Of a stretch of DNA of 64,000 nt, positions 21,784-29,692 are shown one piece after another (position 1 is the first letter of the stretch; each line of letters begins with the position of its first letter). The stretch lies in the NCBI RefSeq assembly GCF_900106645.1, contig NZ_FNMV01000004.1, forward strand, positions 62,001 through 126,000, in the 5' to 3' direction. The DNA is from Flavobacterium degerlachei (GTDB lineage: Bacteria; Bacteroidota; Bacteroidia; Flavobacteriales; Flavobacteriaceae). The translations under genes and the position numbers were made by a program. The notes beneath the pieces were generated by a model. That model worked only from the letters and a program-made list of their open reading frames with translations. It made no database searches and was not told where the DNA came from.

Positions 21784-21815
21784 AAAGCCATTCGTGTTAA
21801 ACGAATGGCTTTTTT
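21784..21815 (+). terminator. Terminator of eno
   Basis: AAAGCCATTCGT (21784-21795) pairs perfectly with ACGAATGGCTTT (21801-21812), loop GTTAA, running into a T-tract. Confidence 0.9.
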
Positions 21816-21870
21816 GTTGATTTTAACAATATCAGTAACAATTTCTCTTTTTAATTCATGTTTTTATCCT

Positions 21871-21878
21871 TAGATTTG
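21871..21878 (+). promoter_or_regulatory. Promoter -7 box of gltA
   Basis: TAGATTTG matches the -7 consensus and would start transcription about 30 nt before the citrate synthase ATG. No clear -33 TTTG is seen at the expected distance. Confidence 0.45.
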
Positions 21879-21916
21879 GTAAATTATTAAATGTAAAGAT
21901 TTATTTTCAAAATATT

Positions 21917-23194
21917 ATGTCAAAAACAGCTACAATAGAAATTGATGGTAAGAGATATGAATTTCCAATAATCAAAGGAAGTGAAAACGAAGAAGCTATC
22001 GATATTAAAAAATTACGAGATTTAACTGGGATTATCACTCTTGACCCAGGGTATAAAAACTCAGGTTCTTGTACTAGTAAAATCACTTTCTTAGATGGGG
22101 AACTTGGAATTCTGCGTTACAGAGGATATTCAATTGAAGATCTAGCTGAAAAAGCTGATTTTTTAGAAGTTTCATTTCTGCTAATCTTCGGAGAATTGCC
22201 AACTGCAGCTCAGTTGGAACAATTTGAAGTTGATATTAGAAAATATACCCTTGTCAATGAAGAAATGAAAAGCATCATTGATGGTTTTCCACGAACAGCA
22301 CATCCAATGGGTGTTTTAGCTGCTTTGACAAGTGCATTAACTGCATTTAACCCTAAATCGGTTAATGTTGATAATGACAAGGAAATGTATCAGGCTGTTT
22401 GTAAGACAATGGGTAAATTCTTAGTGATTGCCACTTGGACTTATAGAAAAAGCATGGGTTATCCTTTGAATTACTACGATAACACTAAAGGCTATGTTGA
22501 AAACTTCATGGATTTAATGTTTAAATTGCCAACGGAGCCTTATAAAGCAAATCCGATAGTAATTGATGCATTAGATAAATTATTCATTTTACACGCAGAT
22601 CATGAGCAAAACTGCTCTACATCTACTGTTAGAATGGTAGGTTCTTCTCATGCTGGATTATTTGCATCTATTTCTGCAGGAGTTTCTGCACTTTGGGGTC
22701 CACTTCATGGTGGTGCAAATCAAGCTGTTCTTGAAATGTTAGAAGAAATTCACAAGAATGGTGGTGATACAGATGCTTATATGGCTAAAGCCAAAGATAA
22801 AGAGGATCCATTCCGTTTAATGGGATTTGGACATAGAGTTTATAAAAGTTTTGACCCAAGAGCACAAATCATCAAGAAAGCTGCAAATGAAGTTTTAGAA
22901 ACTTTAGGTGTAGATGATCCTATTTTGGCTATAGCCAAAAAATTAGAGGCTGCTGCTTTAGAAGATGAATATTTCAAATCAAGAAATTTATATCCAAATG
23001 TAGATTTCTATTCTGGAATTATTTATAGAGCATTAGGTATTCCAACTGATATGTTTACTGTGATGTTCGCAATAGGACGTCTACCAGGTTGGATTGCACA
23101 ATGGAAAGAGATGCGTGAAAACAAAGAGCCAATTGGAAGGCCAAGACAAGTATATACAGGAGCTAACTTAAGGGATTTTAAGAAACCTGAATAA
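21917..23194 (+). CDS. gltA: Citrate synthase
   Basis: Citrate synthase condenses oxaloacetate and acetyl-CoA, the entry step of the TCA cycle. The 425-aa protein has the small N-terminal beta domain typical of the Gram-negative hexameric type (ATIEIDGKRYEFPII). It includes RYRGYSIEDLAE, the active-site histidines in HADHEQNCSTS, LWGPLHGGANQAV and MGFGHRVYK, and the catalytic aspartate in YPNVDFYSGI. It is monocistronic. Confidence 0.97.
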   Translation: MSKTATIEIDGKRYEFPIIKGSENEEAIDIKKLRDLTGIITLDPGYKNSGSCTSKITFLDGELGILRYRGYSIEDLAEKADFLEVSFLLIFGELPTAAQLEQFEVDIRKYTLVNEEMKSIIDGFPRTAHPMGVLAALTSALTAFNPKSVNVDNDKEMYQAVCKTMGKFLVIATWTYRKSMGYPLNYYDNTKGYVENFMDLMFKLPTEPYKANPIVIDALDKLFILHADHEQNCSTSTVRMVGSSHAGLFASISAGVSALWGPLHGGANQAVLEMLEEIHKNGGDTDAYMAKAKDKEDPFRLMGFGHRVYKSFDPRAQIIKKAANEVLETLGVDDPILAIAKKLEAAALEDEYFKSRNLYPNVDFYSGIIYRALGIPTDMFTVMFAIGRLPGWIAQWKEMRENKEPIGRPRQVYTGANLRDFKKPE

Positions 23195-23210
23195 ATAAAA
23201 AGAGTATTAA

Positions 23211-23242
23211 AAAAGCTTCACTAACTAGTGAGGCTTTTTTTA
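23211..23242 (+). terminator. Terminator of gltA
   Basis: AAAAGCTTCACT (23211-23222) pairs with AGTGAGGCTTTT (23227-23238) through one G-U pair, loop AACT, then T-tract. It abuts the -7 box of the next gene at 23241. Confidence 0.85.
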
Positions 23243-23248
23243 TCTTTG
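23241..23248 (+). promoter_or_regulatory. Promoter -7 box of the arginine-deiminase-superfamily gene
   Basis: TATCTTTG matches TAnnTTTG and directly follows the gltA terminator. Transcription from about 23255 excludes the longer possible start at 23228 and supports the ATG at 23270 as the true start. Confidence 0.6.
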
Positions 23249-23269
23249 CTCAAAATAGTAAATAAATAT

Positions 23270-24184
23270 ATGCTAGAATTAAAAGTAAATAATGAGACTT
23301 CAAGGTTGAAAGCTGTAGTGTTAGGTACTGCAGTTAATAATGGGCCTACACCTTCGGTTGATGAAGCATATGACCCAAAATCACTGGAACATATTTTAGC
23401 TGGAACCTATCCAGTAGAAAAAGATATGGTAACTGAGATGGAAGCATTTAATAAAGTGCTAAAGAAATATGATGTAACCGTTTTTCGACCTGAGTTAATT
23501 GAAAATTACAATCAAATATTTACCAGAGATATCGGGTTTGTTATTGATGGTATTTTTATTAAATCTAATATTCTGCCTGAACGTGAGGCGGAGTTGGATG
23601 CAATTCAATATATAATTGATCAAATTGATCCTAAAAAAGTGGTGCGTCCTCCTGAGGAAGTGCATATAGAGGGTGGTGATGTTATGCTTTGGGATGATCA
23701 TATTTTTATTGGTACTTATAAAGGAAGTGATTACGCATCCTATATTACGGCCAGAACAAATATGCAGGGAGTGCAGTTTATTAAGGATTTGTTTCCAAAT
23801 AAGATTGTGAAAGAATTCGATTTGGTTAAATCAAAAATAGAAGCAAGAGATAATGCCTTGCATCTGGATTGCTGTTTCCAGCCCGTAGGCGTTGACAAAG
23901 GAATAATATACAAAAGTGGGTTTCGTGAAGAAGCAGATTACCTTTACTTGGTAAACCTTTTTGGGAAAGAAAATTTATTTCATATCACAAGAGAGGAAAT
24001 GTATAAAATGAATTCAAATATATTTTCTATTGATTCGAATGTGGTAGTTTCTGAGAAGAATTTTACGAGATTAAACAATTGGTTGCGAGACCATGGTTTT
24101 ACAGTAGAAGAAATTCCTTATGCTGAGATTTCTAAGCAAGAAGGTTTATTACGATGTTCCACTTTACCTTTAATTAGAGAATAA
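23270..24184 (+). CDS. Dimethylarginine dimethylaminohydrolase-like amidinohydrolase
   Basis: The 304-aa protein belongs to the arginine deiminase/DDAH/amidinotransferase superfamily (five-bladed propeller guanidine-modifying enzymes). Visible motifs are FTRDIGFVIDG, the acidic substrate-binding HIEGGDVML, the catalytic-His region ALHLDCCFQPVG, and the C-terminal nucleophile in LLRCSTLPL. The start at 23270 is set by the promoter at 23241. It lies 75 nt upstream of ctlX, a second member of the superfamily, so both probably act on arginine-derived compounds. The exact substrate (methylarginine, arginine or other) cannot be read from sequence. Confidence 0.8.
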   Translation: MLELKVNNETSRLKAVVLGTAVNNGPTPSVDEAYDPKSLEHILAGTYPVEKDMVTEMEAFNKVLKKYDVTVFRPELIENYNQIFTRDIGFVIDGIFIKSNILPEREAELDAIQYIIDQIDPKKVVRPPEEVHIEGGDVMLWDDHIFIGTYKGSDYASYITARTNMQGVQFIKDLFPNKIVKEFDLVKSKIEARDNALHLDCCFQPVGVDKGIIYKSGFREEADYLYLVNLFGKENLFHITREEMYKMNSNIFSIDSNVVVSEKNFTRLNNWLRDHGFTVEEIPYAEISKQEGLLRCSTLPLIRE

Positions 24185-24197
24185 ATATTTGTTTATG

Positions 24198-24247
24198 GTT
24201 TAAAGTTTAATGTTGCTCAATATTAAACTTTAAACTATTAAACTTTA
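24198..24247. repeat. Inverted and direct AAACTTTAAAC repeats
   Basis: GTTTAAAGTTTAAT (24198-24211) pairs perfectly with ATTAAACTTTAAAC (24222-24235), loop of 10 nt. A direct copy of AAACTTTAAACT follows at about 24240. The hairpin occupies most of the 75-nt gap between the two superfamily genes and could act as a processing or stability element. A related GTTTAAAG/GGTTTAAG purine-rich tract occurs at 34680-34720. Confidence 0.6.
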
Positions 24248-24259
24248 AACTAAAAATAT

Positions 24260-25195
24260 ATGAAACAAACGACAAACTCCATATTAATGATTCGCCCTGT
24301 TGCGTTTAGAATGAACGAACAAACGGCTGTGAATAATTATTATCAAAAAGTGTTAGATGGCCTTTTGCCAGCAACTGTAAATGCTAAAGCACAACAAGAA
24401 TTTGATGATTTCGTTGAGAAGTTAAGAGCAGTTGGTGTTGATGTGATAGTAGTTGATGATACCTTGAATCCAGATACACCAGATAGTATCTTTCCTAACA
24501 ATTGGGTTTCTTTTCATGAAAATGCTGATGTGGCTTTGTATCCTATGTTTGCCGTGAATCGTCGTGAGGAACGCCGAGAGGAAATCTTGGATATGTTAGA
24601 AGAGAAAGGGTTTAAAATCGAAAATATTGTTGACTATACTGAAGCAGAGGATGATGGTTTTTTCTTAGAAGGAACGGGTAGTTTGCTACTTGATAGAGCG
24701 AATGAGAAAGCATATTGTGCGTTATCGCCTAGAGCTGATGAAGAGCTTTTTATAGAGTTTTGTGAAGATTTTGATTATGAGCCAATACTTTTTGAAGCTT
24801 TTCAAACGGTAAATGGCGAAAGAAAATTAATTTATCACACCAATGTCATGATGTGTTTAGGCGAAACTTTTGCCGTAATTTGTGCAGATTGCATTGATGA
24901 TAAAAAAGAACGCAAAATGGTTTTAGATAATCTAAAGAAGGACAATAAAGAAGTCGTTCTGATTACTGAGGCACAAGTTAATAGTTTTGCAGGGAATATG
25001 TTAGAAGTACGCGGTGCTGATGATAAAAGATATTTGGTGATGAGTTCTGCTGCACATCAAAGTTTAACTCCTAAGCAAATAACACAGTTAGAGAAACATG
25101 CTACAATTCTTAGTTCAAGTTTAGATACTATAGAAGCTTGCGGTGGCGGAAGCGCCCGATGCATGATGGCAGAAATTTTCCTTCCTAAAGCATAA
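24260..25195 (+). CDS. ctlX: Citrulline utilization hydrolase CtlX-type protein
   Basis: CtlX-type enzymes are amidinotransferase-superfamily hydrolases linked to citrulline breakdown. The 311-aa protein shows SIFPNNWVSFH near residue 80, DGFFLEGTGSLLLD in the acidic-residue blade, the catalytic-His segment LIYHTNVMM, and the C-terminal nucleophile in GGGSARCMMAEIFLP. It follows the DDAH-like gene with no promoter box of its own visible, so the two are likely co-transcribed. It is convergent with marC across a shared terminator. Confidence 0.85.
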   Translation: MKQTTNSILMIRPVAFRMNEQTAVNNYYQKVLDGLLPATVNAKAQQEFDDFVEKLRAVGVDVIVVDDTLNPDTPDSIFPNNWVSFHENADVALYPMFAVNRREERREEILDMLEEKGFKIENIVDYTEAEDDGFFLEGTGSLLLDRANEKAYCALSPRADEELFIEFCEDFDYEPILFEAFQTVNGERKLIYHTNVMMCLGETFAVICADCIDDKKERKMVLDNLKKDNKEVVLITEAQVNSFAGNMLEVRGADDKRYLVMSSAAHQSLTPKQITQLEKHATILSSSLDTIEACGGGSARCMMAEIFLPKA

Positions 25196-25234
25196 AAAAA
25201 AATGACCTTCAGAAATGAAGGTCATTTTTTTTAC
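25194..25234. terminator. Bidirectional terminator between ctlX and marC
   Basis: AATGACCTTCA (25201-25211) pairs perfectly with TGAAGGTCATT (25216-25226), loop GAAA. It is preceded by an A-run and followed by a T-run, so it works on either strand for the two convergent genes. Confidence 0.92.
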
Positions 25235-25246
25235 AAGTATTTCTTT

Positions 25247-25876
25247 TTACATTAAATTAGTTTGAACTATTGTGATTATAGAGCTAATAATATATTGAAC
25301 TCCAATAGCAATTACGATAAATCCCACAATTCGTGAAATAGCCACAATTCCAGAAGCTCCTAGTATTTTAGCCAAATAATGTGCACTTCTTAAAGTAATG
25401 AATATCGCAACTGCAACAGCGAAAATAGCCAAAACCGATATGCCAATTTCAAACATTTCGTGGTGTTCATGGTAAAAAGCAATCAATAATGAGATCGATC
25501 CTGGGCCTGCTAACATTGGAATTGCCAGCGGTGTTAAAGCAATATCATTTCTTCTTTGGGCATCATTTTCTACTTTTTTATTTACTCCTCGTTTCTTATT
25601 GAAATTTCCTGTAAGCAATGAAAATCCTGAGGTGGCGATAATAATACCTCCTGCAATACGAAGTGCTTCAATGCTTATTCCAAAGAAAGACAAAACATAT
25701 TCACCGAAAAAGAACGAGATGACCAAGATGATAAAAACGTTTATGGCAGTCCATAAGGAAATGCGCGATCGCTCTTTTTTATCGTCGTCCATGGTTAGTC
25801 CCACAAAGATAGGGACTGTTCCTATTGGGTTTAAAACGGAGAAAAGTGCTGCAAATAGAGAAATAAAAAGTTCCAT
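25247..25876 (-). CDS. MarC family integral membrane protein
   Basis: The 209-aa protein has about six hydrophobic segments and the family landmarks FSVLNPIGTVPIFVGLT at the N-terminus and TPLAIPMLAGPGSISLL in the middle. MarC proteins are inner-membrane proteins of unsettled function; early links to multiple antibiotic resistance were not upheld. A hydrophilic loop around residues 92-110 (FNKKRGVNKKVENDAQRRN) separates the two halves. An imperfect -7 box (TAATTTCG on the minus strand, 25887-25894) lies just upstream. Confidence 0.88.
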   Translation of the reverse strand: MELFISLFAALFSVLNPIGTVPIFVGLTMDDDKKERSRISLWTAINVFIILVISFFFGEYVLSFFGISIEALRIAGGIIIATSGFSLLTGNFNKKRGVNKKVENDAQRRNDIALTPLAIPMLAGPGSISLLIAFYHEHHEMFEIGISVLAIFAVAVAIFITLRSAHYLAKILGASGIVAISRIVGFIVIAIGVQYIISSIITIVQTNLM

Positions 25877-26027
25877 GTTTTTTTTGCGAAATTAGTGGGT
25901 TTGGGTACAGAAAATAGCGCACTCAATATTAATAAAAGATTATAATTAATGTGATTTAAGCTTTTTATATTAGCAAATGAAATCGAAAGATATTGATTTA
26001 AAATGAAAAGGGACTATAGTATTTTAC

Positions 26028-26035
26028 TACTTTTG
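26028..26035 (+). promoter_or_regulatory. Promoter -7 box of the CoA-binding protein gene
   Basis: TACTTTTG matches TAnnTTTG. Transcription from about 26042 places the ATG at 26057 close to the 5' end and excludes an upstream in-frame ATG at 26003. Confidence 0.6.
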
Positions 26036-26056
26036 CAAAAAATAATAATTGAGACA

Positions 26057-26422
26057 ATGAAAAATAAAAAAACTGTAGTTTTAGGTGCGACCACAAAACC
26101 AGAAAGATATGCATACAAAGCAATAGAAATGCTCGTTGATAAAGGACATTCAGTATTAGCTATTGGCCAAAATGCAGGGGAAGTGGCAGGAATTAAAATT
26201 AAAACTAAAGCAATTCCTTTGTCTAACATTGACACAATCACTCTGTATTTAAATCCGGCGCGTCAGCGTGACTATTACAATTATATAGTAGAAGCAAAGC
26301 CAAAGCGTGTGATTTTTAATCCTGGAACTGAAAATCCTGAGTTATACCAACTTTTAGAATTAAATAATATCAAAGCAGAAGTAGCTTGTACATTAGTGTT
26401 ATTGACTACTAATAGATATTAA
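26057..26422 (+). CDS. CoA-binding domain protein (YccU type)
   Basis: The 121-aa protein is a single Rossmann-type CoA-binding domain (MKNKKTVVLGATTKPERYAYKAIEML, then LYLNPARQRDYYNYI and VIFNPGTENPEL). The end EVACTLVLLTTNRY carries a conserved cysteine. Biochemical role is unknown; the domain is related to that of succinyl-CoA synthetase. The start is set by the promoter at 26028. Confidence 0.85.
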   Translation: MKNKKTVVLGATTKPERYAYKAIEMLVDKGHSVLAIGQNAGEVAGIKIKTKAIPLSNIDTITLYLNPARQRDYYNYIVEAKPKRVIFNPGTENPELYQLLELNNIKAEVACTLVLLTTNRY

Positions 26423-26429
26423 TTTTTCT

Positions 26430-26542
26430 GGGAGCTATTTCCGGCTATCCGTTGTGACCGAGCAAAGCGAACTGGCGAAGTAATCTTTTCCTTTTTTAAG
26501 AAAAAAAGGAAAAGGATTTATACATCTATCAGGGCTAAAAAC
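26430..26542. repeat. Flavobacterium-type intergenic repeat containing a terminator-like hairpin
   Basis: The stretch has phrases I associate with a dispersed Flavobacterium intergenic repeat (GGGAGCTATTTCCGGCTATC early, ATCAGGGCTA late). Inside it, CTTTTCCTTTTTT (26485-26497) pairs with AAAAAAGGAAAAG (26502-26514), which could end transcripts from both convergent neighbours. Dispersal needs a genome search to confirm. Confidence 0.5.
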
Positions 26543-28051
26543 CTAGAAGCTTATTTTTTCAGAAGTTGGTTTGCTAATTATCAGCAAGCCAATAAAAGTG
26601 ATTAGTCCATTGATGATGATAAGCTCGTTGTCAAAAACATACCCAAAAAACAATGTTTTTGAATTTTCGCTAATCAAAAAGGTTAGGGCTGGGGATAATA
26701 TACATATTACAGGTACCCATTTATCCCTTACGGTTTTTGATTTCATAAACAGTCCAAAACAGTATAGTCCAAGTAATGGTCCATAGGTATAGGAAGCTAC
26801 CCTAAATATCATTCCTACCACGGAGCTGTCATTGATGGCGTTAAAAAACACAATCACCAGAAACATTAAAAAACAAAAAACAAGATGAACCAAATGTCTT
26901 TTTTTTACAGCGTTGGTTTTGTTTTTGTTTTCAGTTTTGTCCATCGCTAAGAAGTCAACGCAGAATGAAGTTGTAAGAGCTGTTAGGGCCGAATCAGTAG
27001 TGGCAAATGTTGCTGCCGTTAATCCTAATAAGAAAATCACAGATGGAATTAGCGTTAGATGATGAAAAGCGATTTCTGGAAATAGCAAGTCGGTTCTTGG
27101 TTTTCCAGTAACCAAATCTGTAGGGACTTCGATTCCGTTTTTTGCAGCATAGATATACAGTAAGGCACCCACGCTAAGAAAGAAGATGTTGATCAAAACA
27201 AATATCCCTGTAAAAGTAAACATGTTTTTTTGGGCTTCGCCAATAGTCGCACAACTCAAGTTTTTTTGCATTAGATCTTGGTCTAATCCTACCATGGCAA
27301 TTGTTACGAAAATACCTCCTAATATTTGTTTTACAAAGTGAAATTTGCTGGACAGGAAATCTTCAAAGAAGAATATTTTGGAATAGTTGCTGTTTTTTAC
27401 TGCTGAAAACGCTTCGATTATATCTAGATCCATGCTTCTGCATATAAAATAAATAGTCATGAAGACCGAAGTGACTAGGAAAAATGTTTGCAAAGTATCC
27501 GTAATGATAATGGTTTTTAAACCGCCACGATAAGTATAGGCAAATATTAAAGCCAAAGAAATAAGTACGGTAGCTGCAAATGGAATTCCGTAAAAGTCAA
27601 ATACATAACGTTGTAGAACGATAACTACCAAGTATAGCCTAAAGGCGGAACCAATAGTCCTACTTATCAGGAATATTGTGGCAGCGGTTTTATAGGAATA
27701 AGTTCCCAGTCGGCGTTCTATGTAGCCATAAATGGAAGTCAAGTTCATTCGGTAATATAATGGGAGCAATACTTTGGCAATAAGAATGAACCCAATCGCG
27801 TTACCTATTACAAACTGAAAGTATTTAAATTGTTCTCCACTTGGAGCACCCACTTCTCCCGGGACTGAAATGAATGTCACTCCGGAAAGTGCTGTTCCAA
27901 TCATTCCAAAAGCAACTAAATACCATTTTGAGTTTTTATTGGCTTTAAAGAAAGCATCGTTCCCGCTGTCTTTTTTACTTGTGAAATGGGAAATTGTAAA
28001 CAATATTCCGAAGTATACTATGATGAGCGAGAGTATGGCGAATGGAGTCAT
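26543..28051 (-). CDS. Sodium:solute symporter family protein
   Basis: The 502-aa protein is a member of the sodium/solute symporter family (LeuT fold) with about 13 hydrophobic segments. Recognisable parts are the N-terminal SKWYLVAFGMIGTALSGVTF, the RRLGTYSYKTAATIFLISRT loop, AYTYRGGLKTIIITDTLQTF, MVGLDQDLMQKNLSC and FATTDSALTALTTSFCVDF (sodium-site region). The substrate is not evident; relatives carry sugars, sialic acid or amino acids. The N-terminus overlaps no other gene. Confidence 0.9.
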   Translation of the reverse strand: MTPFAILSLIIVYFGILFTISHFTSKKDSGNDAFFKANKNSKWYLVAFGMIGTALSGVTFISVPGEVGAPSGEQFKYFQFVIGNAIGFILIAKVLLPLYYRMNLTSIYGYIERRLGTYSYKTAATIFLISRTIGSAFRLYLVVIVLQRYVFDFYGIPFAATVLISLALIFAYTYRGGLKTIIITDTLQTFFLVTSVFMTIYFICRSMDLDIIEAFSAVKNSNYSKIFFFEDFLSSKFHFVKQILGGIFVTIAMVGLDQDLMQKNLSCATIGEAQKNMFTFTGIFVLINIFFLSVGALLYIYAAKNGIEVPTDLVTGKPRTDLLFPEIAFHHLTLIPSVIFLLGLTAATFATTDSALTALTTSFCVDFLAMDKTENKNKTNAVKKRHLVHLVFCFLMFLVIVFFNAINDSSVVGMIFRVASYTYGPLLGLYCFGLFMKSKTVRDKWVPVICILSPALTFLISENSKTLFFGYVFDNELIIINGLITFIGLLIISKPTSEKISF

Positions 28052-28181
28052 TTGTTGGATTTAGTGTGACCAAAATACAATTTTTTGTTTAATCGGATAT
28101 TTCTTGATTCAATTATTTGAAAAAGACTTGTTTTAGGGAAGGGAATGGGAATTTAACAGAGCAAACAAATAAACAAATTGC

Positions 28182-28189
28182 TACATTTG
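28182..28189 (+). promoter_or_regulatory. Promoter -7 box immediately upstream of recR
   Basis: TACATTTG ends only 5 nt before the recR ATG at 28195. With the usual distance from this box to the transcription start, the mRNA would begin at or near the ATG, so a leaderless transcript is likely. Confidence 0.55.
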
Positions 28190-28194
28190 CAGTT

Positions 28195-28815
28195 ATGGAA
28201 TTTTCATCAAAATTAATAGAAAAAGCGGTTAACGAAATTGCGCAATTGCCAGGGATTGGTAAGAGATCTGCCTTGAGATTGGTGCTGCATTTATTAAAAC
28301 AACCCAAAGAACAAACAGGATTTTTGGCTCAGGCATTGGTTAACATGCGGGAGGATATTAAATATTGTGAGAATTGTCATAATATTTCTGACAGTGCGGT
28401 ATGTGAGATTTGTGCCAATACCAATAGGAATCATCAACTTGTTTGTGTTGTTGAAGATATTCGAGATGTTATGGCTATTGAAAATACAGGTCAATATCGA
28501 GGTGTTTATCATGTTTTGGGAGGTAAGATTTCGCCTATTGACGGTGTGGGGCCAAGTCAGTTGAAAATAAGTACATTAGTAGAGAAGGTTAAATCGGGTA
28601 GCGTCAATGAAGTAATTTTTGCTTTGAGCTCAACAATGGAAGGAGACACCACTAATTTTTATATCTATAAACAGATTGCCGATGCAGATATTGTTATTTC
28701 TACAATTGCTCGCGGAATTGCAGTGGGTGATGAGTTGGAATATGCTGATGAAGTAACCTTAGGGAGAAGTATTTTACAGCGGGTTCCGTTTGAAAAATCG
28801 TTTAAAAACAATTAA
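28195..28815 (+). CDS. recR: Recombination protein RecR
   Basis: RecR acts with RecF and RecO to load RecA at gaps. The 206-aa protein has the N-terminal helix-hairpin-helix ([20 protein letters not shown]), a four-cysteine zinc finger (Cys58, Cys61, Cys70, Cys73) and a Toprim domain starting [16 protein letters not shown]. The C-terminus has [27 protein letters not shown] residues. The frame is open to 28117, but the family start and the promoter at 28182 fix the ATG at 28195. It lies directly before the polysaccharide locus. Confidence 0.95.
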   Translation: MEFSSKLIEKAVNEIAQLPGIGKRSALRLVLHLLKQPKEQTGFLAQALVNMREDIKYCENCHNISDSAVCEICANTNRNHQLVCVVEDIRDVMAIENTGQYRGVYHVLGGKISPIDGVGPSQLKISTLVEKVKSGSVNEVIFALSSTMEGDTTNFYIYKQIADADIVISTIARGIAVGDELEYADEVTLGRSILQRVPFEKSFKNN

Positions 28816-28860
28816 TTTGCTTAATAAATTGTTAAACTTTTTATATAATAAATGAAAAGC

Positions 28861-28868
28861 TATATTTG
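28861..28868 (+). promoter_or_regulatory. Promoter -7 box of the first polysaccharide module
   Basis: TATATTTG fits the -7 consensus and lies 17 nt before the ATG of the export lipoprotein gene. It would start the wza-wzc-epimerase-ugd transcript with a very short leader. Confidence 0.6.
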
Positions 28869-28885
28869 TTACCTAAATCATCAAA

Positions 28886-29677
28886 ATGAAGAAGTATATT
28901 TTCTTTTTATTCATAAGTATCAGCTTTGTATTCACTTCTTGTATTCCAACTCAAGATTTAATTTACTTGCAAAAAAAGGATGGGGCTGATGTGGAGAACT
29001 CGATTTCTGCCGTTATGGCAAAACCGTATAGATTGCAAACAAACGATGTGTTAAGTATAAGTATTAAAGCGATTGACCCAAAATTAGTGACCATTTTCAA
29101 TACTACAAATCAAGGTGAAGCAGGAAAGTCAGCATCAGGATTATACTTTGAGGGTTTTACTGTTGATGATCACGGAAATATAAGAATGCCAGTTCTTGGT
29201 GATGTAAATGTGATTGGTTTTACTTTGGATGAAGTAAGACTTAAAATTGAGAAACAATTACTTGCGGAATATTTTAATAAAGAAGCTAATATTTTTGTGA
29301 TAGTAAAGTTATCAGGTTTCAAGTATACTATCAATGGAGAGATAGGGAGTACAGGAACTAAAACCTTATTTCAAGAGAATGTAACTATCATGGAAGCTAT
29401 TGCAAATGCAGGAGATATTACTATTACTGGTAATAGAAAAGCGGTAACCATCATTAGGAACACACCTACTGGAGTCCAAATGCATGATCTCGACCTTACG
29501 GATATTAAGGTGATGAATTCGCCTTATTTTTATTTGCAACCCAATGACTATATCTATGTCAAGCCACTGAAGCAAAAGACATGGGGTACAGGGAAAACTG
29601 GTATAGAATCATTCGGGACTATAACTACATTGTTTTCAGTGGCAACAACAATTTTCTTTTTACTATTTAAGAATTAA
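28886..29677 (+). CDS. wza: Polysaccharide export lipoprotein, Wza type (copy 1)
   Basis: Outer-membrane component of a Wza/Wzc capsule export machine. The 263-aa protein has a lipoprotein signal peptide ending FVFTSC (lipid-attached Cys19) and a Poly_export domain (YRLQTNDVLSISIKAID, then DDHGNIRMPVLGDVNVIG). A SLBB domain follows (YTINGEIGSTGTKTLFQENVTIMEAI in part). A C-terminal hydrophobic helix (about residues 242-260) fits the outer-membrane barrel helix. It is 15 nt upstream of its kinase partner and resembles the second copy at 53189. Confidence 0.92.
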   Translation: MKKYIFFLFISISFVFTSCIPTQDLIYLQKKDGADVENSISAVMAKPYRLQTNDVLSISIKAIDPKLVTIFNTTNQGEAGKSASGLYFEGFTVDDHGNIRMPVLGDVNVIGFTLDEVRLKIEKQLLAEYFNKEANIFVIVKLSGFKYTINGEIGSTGTKTLFQENVTIMEAIANAGDITITGNRKAVTIIRNTPTGVQMHDLDLTDIKVMNSPYFYLQPNDYIYVKPLKQKTWGTGKTGIESFGTITTLFSVATTIFFLLFKN

Positions 29678-29692
29678 AACAGGAATCAAAAA

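Noticed and set aside
23228..23269. Longer start for the DDAH-like gene at 23228
   Set aside because: That ATG lies within the gltA terminator and upstream of the gene's own -7 box.
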